Assembly: GCA_018715125.1 (NCBI GenBank)
Contig: DVMF01000036.1
Location: 1 to 64,000, forward strand
DNA: 64,000 nt
Direction: 5' to 3'
Origin: Candidatus Coprousia avicola
GTDB taxonomy: Bacteria > Actinomycetota > Coriobacteriia > Coriobacteriales > Coriobacteriaceae
The position numbers and the translations under genes are program-made. Positions within the stretch are counted from its first letter, which is position 1. Every line of letters starts with the position of its first letter. The notes under the pieces are model-generated. The model made no database searches. It was not told the origin of the DNA and worked only from the letters and a program-made list of their open reading frames with translations. Shown here piece by piece: positions 57,456 to 64,000 of this stretch.

Positions 57456-60400
57456 ATGAAAACGCATGATGCTGACACAAGTCGAGAGGCCCTTCTCGCA
57501 CAAAAGCCGACGGAAGAACATGGTGCCCCCGCCCAAGGTGAGGACGAAGAGGCCCCCGTGCTCGCCCCCGAGGTCGTGGCACCGGCGAAGACGCCGCGGC
57601 TCCCCATGGGCGAGAGCTTCACGGTGCAGCGAACCGATCTTCTGCGAGAGCTCACGAAGAAGGTCCTGTCTGCAGGCATGGTGGTCCTTGTTGCGCCCGA
57701 GGGCTTCGGAAAGACGGCTCTGCTGCTTCAGTATGTCGAAGAAGTGCGCAGCGATCCCTCGCGCGGGATGGCCCGCGTGATCGACGCGGCGGGGCTGTCA
57801 TGCTCCGAGGTGCTTGCGCAGATGCAGGCGAGCCGCGAGGAGCTCCCGGTGAGCCTCGATCCCCTCGTCGCCATCGACAACGTTCCGGCTTGGTCGCGCG
57901 AGGAGCTCGATCGCTTCGCGCGCGGCGTGCGGGCTCTGCACGGGGCGGGCTGCGAGGTGGTGATGACGGCGACGCCCGCAAACCGGGACCTCATGGTGAC
58001 GCTCGGCGATGCGGAGAAGATCGGCGCTCAGGCGCTCAAGGTGCGACCGCGCGAGTACGCCGTCTGGATGAGGACGTTCTCGATAGCGGGAGACTTGGAC
58101 GTCTATCGTCTGACGCAGGGCGTTCCGGTCTTGGTTGCAGCGCTGTCGGCGGTGGTGGAGGGTACGGGGGCGTCCTCGGCGCTCGAGCGCTATACCGAGC
58201 ACCTGTATCGCGCGATGTGGCGCGAGCTCGAGAAGGGGCCGGTTGATATCCTCCGGGCGGCGGGCATGCTTCTGCTCATGGGGGACGGTGCCCTCCCGGA
58301 GGTCGAGGCGTCCGGTATCAAGGTCTCGCAGACGGCTCGCGTGCGCTTCCTCCATGATTACCCGCTGTTCGGCATCGACGTGACGACAGGGTCGTTCGCG
58401 TGTTTGGGGCGACCGGCGTCGCAAGGGGCGCTGCACCGGCTCATTGCCGAGCGGTTTGCCGAGCTGCCCGGTAAGGCGGTGCGCGCGCTCATGCGCTCCG
58501 GTCGGGTGGCTGCGGCGATGGCGCTGTCTGAGGAGTTGCTCTCGCCGGAAGACGCCCTCAGGGAGATCGGGCGGCATCCCACGGCGTGCGCCCTCGCCGG
58601 CAAGGGGGCCTATGTCGAGCGCATCGCCCAGGAGGTGATGCTGCACAGTCCGGGGGAGCTTCCTTCAGTCGGCTGTCAGTTGGCGCGCTATGCAGCGGCG
58701 CTCACCATGGGTGATTTCAAGACCGCGCGCGCCTTGGCAACCGAGCTCGCGGTGCGGGCACACGATGTCGAGCAGGAGATACCCGCGGCCGATTGGAGTA
58801 TCGCCTGCGCGCTTCGCGGCGTCTGGGCCTCCTGTCCGGGCATCGGTTTGCCGTCGATGCGCTTCAAAGGAGGCAAGAGCGTCGCGAGCGATGCGGCGCG
58901 CAAGATCCGGTCCTTCACGGTCGCGCTGCGCGCCTTCATGGAGGAGAAGACGGTGCACACCAAGGAGCGGGATGCGCGGGGAGCAAGCGAGGACGATGCC
59001 GGACGAGACCTGCCGCTCACCGTGGCCGACCTGTTCGCACTGTGCGCCGAGCTCATCGGGGAGGTGGCGGGCGGCAGGTCGGAGAAGCTCGACGAGCGAG
59101 ACGCCAGGCTCGAGAAGGCGCTCGATGCGCTGCGCGCCGACCGTCTTGCCCCTGTGCTCATGCTCGTGCGCCTAGTGGTTTCGCTCAGGCGGGTCTATGC
59201 GGGAAAGCCCGTGGTGGACGAGCGCGCCTTTGCCGATGCGGGCACGATGGCAATCCGCACATCCGACCAGCCCCTGCAACTGCTCTGCCTCGTGCTCGAG
59301 GGTTGGCAGTACCTCGGGATGGAGCAGATGGTGAATGCCCACTTCCGTGCGCAGCAGGTCATCAAGCTCACCGACCAGCGCACGCCCTTCATCCGCAACC
59401 AGGCGATCGTGTTAGAGAAGATCTCGCATATCTGCAACACCTCGCGGGTGGCCTTGAGCGAGGAAGCGGAGGTGATCGACCTCGGTAGGAGCACGGTCAA
59501 GCCGTCCGAGGCGTGGGCGACGGCGCTCGCGCTGGCGGCGGTGCGCTTCGATGCCGAGCTGTCCGCATGGGCATCGCTGCACAAACGCGAGCTGATGGAT
59601 GCGGGCATACGCCCCGCCGCCCGTCTTGCCCTGCACGCGCTGGGCGAGCGCGCGGGCGCCATCGTGCGCCTGCTTCCGCCGGACCTGCAGCCGCGCTACC
59701 AGAACAGCCCCATCCGCACGGAGGCCGCCCAGGGGCTCTTTGAGGTGGTGGGCGAGACGGAGCGAGTGGTCGTGGGGCAGATAAGCATCCGGCTGTTCGG
59801 CGGTATCAAAATCGAGCGGAACGGCCATGTGCTGACAAGCTCTCTGTGGCGGCGGCGCAAGACCAGTGCGCTTGCGGCGCGTCTCGCGCTCTCTCCGGGC
59901 GCCTTCGTCTCGCGTGCGTCGCTGCAGAAGGAATTCTGGCCGAAAACCGATTACGACCATGCGCGGAACAGCCTGTACTCGACGCTCTCGGTGCTGCGCC
60001 GCGCACTGGGGCAGACCAAAGACGGTCCGCAGTACCTGCTGGTCCAAGGTGAGGGCATCTCCTTCAACATGGAGTACGTGATAACCGACGTCATGCGGTT
60101 CGACATGATCGCGCGCGAGGTGCTTCTCAAGCGCAAGGGCATATCGGTGCCGCAGATCATCGACAGCTGTCTCAAGATCGAGCAGCTGTACCGCGGCCCG
60201 CTCTACCTGCCCGATGCCGGGAGCGCAACGTTTTTCTCGCAGATGCGCGAGGCGTACCAGACGAAGTTCGTCGACTGCATGCTGCGCGGCATCGATGCGG
60301 CGCTCGAGGAGGAAGACCTTCCCACGGCCTCATGGATGGTCGAGGCGGCGCTCTCGCAGGCGCCGATGCGCGAGGACGTGGTGCGCCAGGCGATGCGGGT

Positions 60401-60578
60401 GTACGAGCGGGGCGGCAGGCGCCGTGAGATCGTAGAGCTCTTCCATAGGCACCAAGAGGGTCTTAAGCGCTCGGGCGCCGCGCCCGAGCTCAAGACGAGG
60501 CTTCTGTACGACCGGATCGTCGCGGGTGAGGGCGCCGACGCATCGATGCGCGCCGAGCATGCACGGCAAAGGAGGTGA
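57456..60578 (+). CDS. Large transcriptional regulator: N-terminal ATPase (STAND-like), C-terminal OmpR-type wHTH plus BTAD (SARP-like)
   Basis: P-loop VLVAPEGFGKTALLLQY; C-terminal ISIRLFGGIKIERNGHVLTSSLWRRRKTSALAARLALSPGAFVSRASLQKEFWPKTDYDHARNSLYSTLSVLRRALG; SD GGGAG before ATG. Confidence 0.85.
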   Translation: MKTHDADTSREALLAQKPTEEHGAPAQGEDEEAPVLAPEVVAPAKTPRLPMGESFTVQRTDLLRELTKKVLSAGMVVLVAPEGFGKTALLLQYVEEVRSDPSRGMARVIDAAGLSCSEVLAQMQASREELPVSLDPLVAIDNVPAWSREELDRFARGVRALHGAGCEVVMTATPANRDLMVTLGDAEKIGAQALKVRPREYAVWMRTFSIAGDLDVYRLTQGVPVLVAALSAVVEGTGASSALERYTEHLYRAMWRELEKGPVDILRAAGMLLLMGDGALPEVEASGIKVSQTARVRFLHDYPLFGIDVTTGSFACLGRPASQGALHRLIAERFAELPGKAVRALMRSGRVAAAMALSEELLSPEDALREIGRHPTACALAGKGAYVERIAQEVMLHSPGELPSVGCQLARYAAALTMGDFKTARALATELAVRAHDVEQEIPAADWSIACALRGVWASCPGIGLPSMRFKGGKSVASDAARKIRSFTVALRAFMEEKTVHTKERDARGASEDDAGRDLPLTVADLFALCAELIGEVAGGRSEKLDERDARLEKALDALRADRLAPVLMLVRLVVSLRRVYAGKPVVDERAFADAGTMAIRTSDQPLQLLCLVLEGWQYLGMEQMVNAHFRAQQVIKLTDQRTPFIRNQAIVLEKISHICNTSRVALSEEAEVIDLGRSTVKPSEAWATALALAAVRFDAELSAWASLHKRELMDAGIRPAARLALHALGERAGAIVRLLPPDLQPRYQNSPIRTEAAQGLFEVVGETERVVVGQISIRLFGGIKIERNGHVLTSSLWRRRKTSALAARLALSPGAFVSRASLQKEFWPKTDYDHARNSLYSTLSVLRRALGQTKDGPQYLLVQGEGISFNMEYVITDVMRFDMIAREVLLKRKGISVPQIIDSCLKIEQLYRGPLYLPDAGSATFFSQMREAYQTKFVDCMLRGIDAALEEEDLPTASWMVEAALSQAPMREDVVRQAMRVYERGGRRREIVELFHRHQEGLKRSGAAPELKTRLLYDRIVAGEGADASMRAEHARQRR

Positions 60579-60601
60579 TATGCGGTTGCTGCGGGCTGCT
60601 C

Positions 60602-63046
60602 CTAGCCCAGGACCTGCTCGGCGATGCGGGCCGAGGCGGCGGCATCTTTGGCGTAGAAATCCGCGCCGATTGCGCGCGCATAGGCGCGGGTGAGCACGGC
60701 TCCCCCGACGAAGACCCGCACCTCGGGCTCCTCGCGATGGATGAGCTCGATGGTCTCCTGCATGCTCTTGACCGTGGTGGTCATGAGTGCGGAGAGGCCC
60801 ACGAGCTTGAGGTCGTGGGCGCGCACGCAGGCGAGCACGTCCTCGGGCGCCACGTCGCGGCCCAGGTCGTACACGCGGTAGCCGTAGTTCTCGAGCAGCA
60901 TGCGCACGATGTTCTTGCCGATATCGTGGATGTCGCCCTTAACGGTGGCGAGGCAGAGCGCGCCCTTGCTCGCGGCGGCATCGGCGGGCAGGGCGGCCCG
61001 GATGACATCGAAACCCGCGCCCGCTGCCTCGGCGGAGGCCATGAGCTGGGGCAAGAAGTACGTCCCCGCCTCAAAGCGCGCGCCCACCTCGTCGAGGGCG
61101 GGTATGAGCTCATCGTTTATGACGGCAAGGGGGTCGGTTGCGGCAAGGAGCTCCCGCACGCAAGCGGCGACCTCGCCTTTGCGTCCGCTGATGACGAGGC
61201 GCTGCAGGGCGGATCCATCTGGTGCGGGCGGTTGCGCCCCGGTGTCCCGCTGCGCGGGCGCACCCTCGCTGGAGCTCGCGTGCGCGGGCGCGGGGGCAGT
61301 ATGGGCGCGATAGGGATCGGTCCAGTCCGCATAGCGCTCGATGAAGCGCTGGGAGCCCGCGTCCTGGGCGTTGAGCACGCGATAAGCGTTGACAGTGTCG
61401 CGGTAGCGCGCGGAGCCGGGGTTGAGGATGGGGGCATCGAGCCCGGCGCCCAGGGCGGCCGCGAGAAACGTTGCGTTGAGCAGCGGGCGCTCGGGCAGGC
61501 CGAAGCTCACGTTGGAGACGCCGAGGGTGGTGTAGGTGCCGAGCTCGCGCTTGACGCGGCCGATGGCGGCAAGCGTCTCGCCCGCTTGCGTCTGATCGGT
61601 CGAGACGGTGAGGGCCAGGCAGTCGATGAGGAGGCGCTCGGGTGCGATGCCGGCATCTCCGGCGGCGCTCACGATGCGGCGAGCGATGGCGAGGCGCTCG
61701 TCCGCCGTTGCGGGGAGGCCGTGCTCATCGAGCGTGAGGCCGACGAGGCGGGCGCCGTAGCGCGCGGCGATGGGCAGGATCGCCTCGAGGCTCTCGGGGC
61801 TTCCGTTGACGGAGTTGATGATGGGGATGCCGGGATAGCGCCGGCAGGCAGCCTCGAGCGCGAGGGGATCGGAGGAATCGAGCATGAGGGGGAGCGACAC
61901 GCTGCCGCAAAGCGCCTCGACGACGCGGGGCAGAAGCTCGGCCTCATCGATTCCCGGGAGGCCGATGTTGACGTCGAGGATGTCCGCCCCCTCCTCCTGC
62001 TGGGAGATGCCGAGCGAGACCACGTAGTCGATCTCCCCGGCGCTGAGCGCCTCTTGCAGGCGCTTCTTGCCGGTGGGATTGATGCGCTCCCCGATGACGG
62101 CGATGCGCCCCGCCCCTTGGGGGAGTGCGACGAGGTTCTGCGCGCTGGTGACCGTGAGCGCGGGCTCGACCGCGTGCGTCACCGGCCGTCTGCCCGAGAC
62201 GATGCGGTCGAGAAGGCAGATGTAGGCGGGGGTGGTCCCGCAGCACCCGCCGACAAGGTCCACCCCTGCGTCCACGAGTGCGCGCACCGCGTCCGCATAG
62301 GCCTCGGGTCCGATATCGTAGACAGTGGCGTCCCCCTCGACATGGGGGAGTCCGGCGTTCGCCTGAACGAGGAGCGGTTTGGCGGTCACGGCGCGCATGC
62401 GCTTCGCAAGCGGGAGCAGCTCGGTGGGGCCGAGCGAGCAGTTGATGCCGACGGCATCGGCGCCGAGGGCGTCGAAGGTCACCGCGGCGACCTCGGGGCT
62501 CGTGCCCAAAAACGTGCGCCCATCCTCCCCAAACGTCATGGTTACGATAACGGGCAGGTCGGTGTTCTCGCGGCAGGCGAGGTAGGCCGCCTTTGCCTCG
62601 GCGAGGTCGGTCATGGTCTCGACGATGAAGAGGTCGGCGCCTGCTCGCGCAGCGGCGCGCGCCTCCTCGGCAAAAAGATCGTAAGCCTCGTCGAACGAGA
62701 GCGTGCCGAGCGGGCGGAGGAGCGCCCCGGTGGGCCCTATGTCCGCGGCGACGTAGCGGGCGCCCGCGGCGCGTGCGCAGGCGACGGCGGCGGCAAAGAC
62801 ATCGTCTACGGCGGCGGCCCCGGCGAGCTTCAGGCGGTTCGCGCCAAAGGTGTTGGTGGTCACCACGTCGCTGCCCGCCTCCACGTACGCGCGATGCACG
62901 GCGGTGACGGCGTCGGCGTGCGTGAGGCACCAGAGCTCGGGCACCTCTCCCGCAACAAGGCCCGCAGCCTGCAGCATCGTTCCCATACCGCCGTCAAACA
63001 GGAGATGCGCGTCCCCTGCGAGGGCGTCGGTCAAGGTACGTTCCAT
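60602..63046 (-). CDS. metH: Cobalamin-dependent methionine synthase, homocysteine-, pterin- and B12-binding domains (no reactivation domain)
   Basis: FDGGMGTMLQAAGL, VGGCCGTTPAYI, GERINPTGKKRLQEAL, KGDIHDIGKNIVRMLLENYGYRVYDLG. Confidence 0.92.
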   Translation of the reverse strand: MERTLTDALAGDAHLLFDGGMGTMLQAAGLVAGEVPELWCLTHADAVTAVHRAYVEAGSDVVTTNTFGANRLKLAGAAAVDDVFAAAVACARAAGARYVAADIGPTGALLRPLGTLSFDEAYDLFAEEARAAARAGADLFIVETMTDLAEAKAAYLACRENTDLPVIVTMTFGEDGRTFLGTSPEVAAVTFDALGADAVGINCSLGPTELLPLAKRMRAVTAKPLLVQANAGLPHVEGDATVYDIGPEAYADAVRALVDAGVDLVGGCCGTTPAYICLLDRIVSGRRPVTHAVEPALTVTSAQNLVALPQGAGRIAVIGERINPTGKKRLQEALSAGEIDYVVSLGISQQEEGADILDVNIGLPGIDEAELLPRVVEALCGSVSLPLMLDSSDPLALEAACRRYPGIPIINSVNGSPESLEAILPIAARYGARLVGLTLDEHGLPATADERLAIARRIVSAAGDAGIAPERLLIDCLALTVSTDQTQAGETLAAIGRVKRELGTYTTLGVSNVSFGLPERPLLNATFLAAALGAGLDAPILNPGSARYRDTVNAYRVLNAQDAGSQRFIERYADWTDPYRAHTAPAPAHASSSEGAPAQRDTGAQPPAPDGSALQRLVISGRKGEVAACVRELLAATDPLAVINDELIPALDEVGARFEAGTYFLPQLMASAEAAGAGFDVIRAALPADAAASKGALCLATVKGDIHDIGKNIVRMLLENYGYRVYDLGRDVAPEDVLACVRAHDLKLVGLSALMTTTVKSMQETIELIHREEPEVRVFVGGAVLTRAYARAIGADFYAKDAAASARIAEQVLG

Positions 63047-63081
63047 AAGGGGGTCCTTTCTGCCTGCCGTCACACGTCGGT

Positions 63082-63849
63082 TTAACGATAGCAGCGCGCG
63101 CCGCGCTTGCGGAAGGAGCAATCTTCGATGAGGGCGCACCGGGCGCAGGTGCGCGCGGCGTCCCGGGGCGCGCCCTCGCCGTCGAAAAGGCCGAGAAACG
63201 CCGTGATGCTTTTTTGCGGAACGAGCAGGCCCGTGGGGGTAACCGTGAGACCGATCGCGCGCGTGGCGTCGAGGGCATCGACGAGGGGGCGCTGCGCGGT
63301 GAGCGGGCAGTCCCCGTAGCCGGGGGAGAAGCGGCCGTTGCGGGTGAGGCCCAGAGCGCCCGCGTCCGCCCCCAGCGCTGCGTCGATGGCGTCCGCTGCG
63401 GCTTCGACGAGGGCGGACGAGGCGGCATCGTAGAGCGCCGCCTCGAGGGGGTCGGTGCGCGCGAGGGTGCCGAGCCGCCGCTCGTTTTCCGCCCCGAGGG
63501 TGACGGCGAGCACCGCCGCGGCGCAGGCGCCGTCGAGATGGCGGCGAACGGAGTCGCCCGTAAGCTCGACGACCGTGCCCGTGAGGTGCACGGAGGGGGT
63601 GCCCGTCTGCGCATGCGGTCGATCCTCGACGCCGAACACCTGGCAGATGCCCCGCGCCTGGCTTTCGTCCTCGACGGTGCGGGCGACGCGCTCGATGCGG
63701 GCGGCGAGGCCGTCGTCCATGTCCTGGCCGGCGTAGCCGAGATAGCGCAGCATCTCGGCACGGTCGACGCGAAGCGTCTGGCCAAGCCGATAGCGCACGG
63801 GTCCCGCCAGCGCGCGCCAAGGGGTAGCGGTAGAAGAGGGCGCCGTCAT
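63082..63849 (-). CDS. Methionine synthase B12-reactivation-domain protein (separate polypeptide)
   Basis: MLRYLGYAGQDMDDGL, RFSPGYGDCPLTAQRPLVDALDATRAIGLTVTPTGLLVPQKSITAFLGL, Cys-rich end CARCALIEDCSFR. Confidence 0.87.
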   Translation of the reverse strand: MTAPSSTATPWRALAGPVRYRLGQTLRVDRAEMLRYLGYAGQDMDDGLAARIERVARTVEDESQARGICQVFGVEDRPHAQTGTPSVHLTGTVVELTGDSVRRHLDGACAAAVLAVTLGAENERRLGTLARTDPLEAALYDAASSALVEAAADAIDAALGADAGALGLTRNGRFSPGYGDCPLTAQRPLVDALDATRAIGLTVTPTGLLVPQKSITAFLGLFDGEGAPRDAARTCARCALIEDCSFRKRGARCYR

Positions 63850-63859
63850 CGGAGCGGCC

Positions 63860-64000
63860 CTATCGCCCTAGGGCCTGCATGGCGGCGCGAGCCACCGAGG
63901 GGCGGTTCATGGTGTAGACGTGCAGGCCGTCCACGCCGTGCTCGGCAAGGTCGACGAGCTGGTCGCAGGCGTAGTCGATGCCCGCGCGCATAAGGCCGTC
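63860..64000 (-). CDS. metF: Methylenetetrahydrofolate reductase, C-terminal end (truncated by window edge)
   Basis: Minus-strand translation ...MRAGIDYACDQLVDLAEHGVDGLHVYTMNRPSVARAAMQALGR*. Confidence 0.8.
   Translation of the reverse strand, partial: DGLMRAGIDYACDQLVDLAEHGVDGLHVYTMNRPSVARAAMQALGR

Noticed and set aside
57163-57582. 139-aa minus-strand ORF in the intergenic region before the SARP-like gene
   Set aside because: No motif, weak start context, overlaps the direct-repeat operator and the regulator 5' end
60575-63085. 836-aa plus-strand ORF
   Set aside because: Antisense to metH; Gly/Asp/Val/His-biased shadow translation
1-64000. CRISPR arrays, transposases, prophage modules, rRNA genes
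   Set aside because: None seen; the only mobile-type gene is the serine recombinase at 14048-14677

Overview
GC-rich window from an actinobacterial chromosome. Gene content and codon bias suggest Coriobacteriia, possibly Collinsella-like; this is inference, with no database check. Most of it is ordinary chromosome: clpB (partial), HAD phosphatase, esterase, hypB / Fe-S flavoprotein / hypA, ribokinase and nucleoside hydrolase, pyrE, mfd, recQ, an RpiR-GH1-PTS cluster, metA, an M16 peptidase, topoisomerase I, tmk-holB-ricT, comF, hpf/raiA, DegV, isocitrate/isopropylmalate dehydrogenase, two tRNA-Leu genes, a large SARP/BTAD-type regulator, a split methionine synthase and metF (partial). Accessory parts include a serine recombinase next to a repeat-rich LPXTG surface protein, a second LPXTG/FIVAR surface protein and an AlbA_2 (Schlafen-like) regulator. 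Most notable signals: (1) a ~260-nt non-coding, structured, promoter-led interval between comF and hpf/raiA, the genomic position expected for the raiA non-coding RNA; (2) a 53-aa tail with 14 His and 8 Cys on a 3-hydroxyisobutyrate-dehydrogenase-like enzyme; (3) a shared TTGACG-N3-CGTCAA-type operator at the hypB promoter and at the promoter of a nearby TetR gene; (4) four CTGA motifs spaced exactly 11 bp upstream of a SARP-like regulator; (5) a recombinase/surface-protein/wHTH module with palindromes over the recombinase ribosome-binding site. All calls are from reading the sequence and the supplied ORF track; no searches were run.
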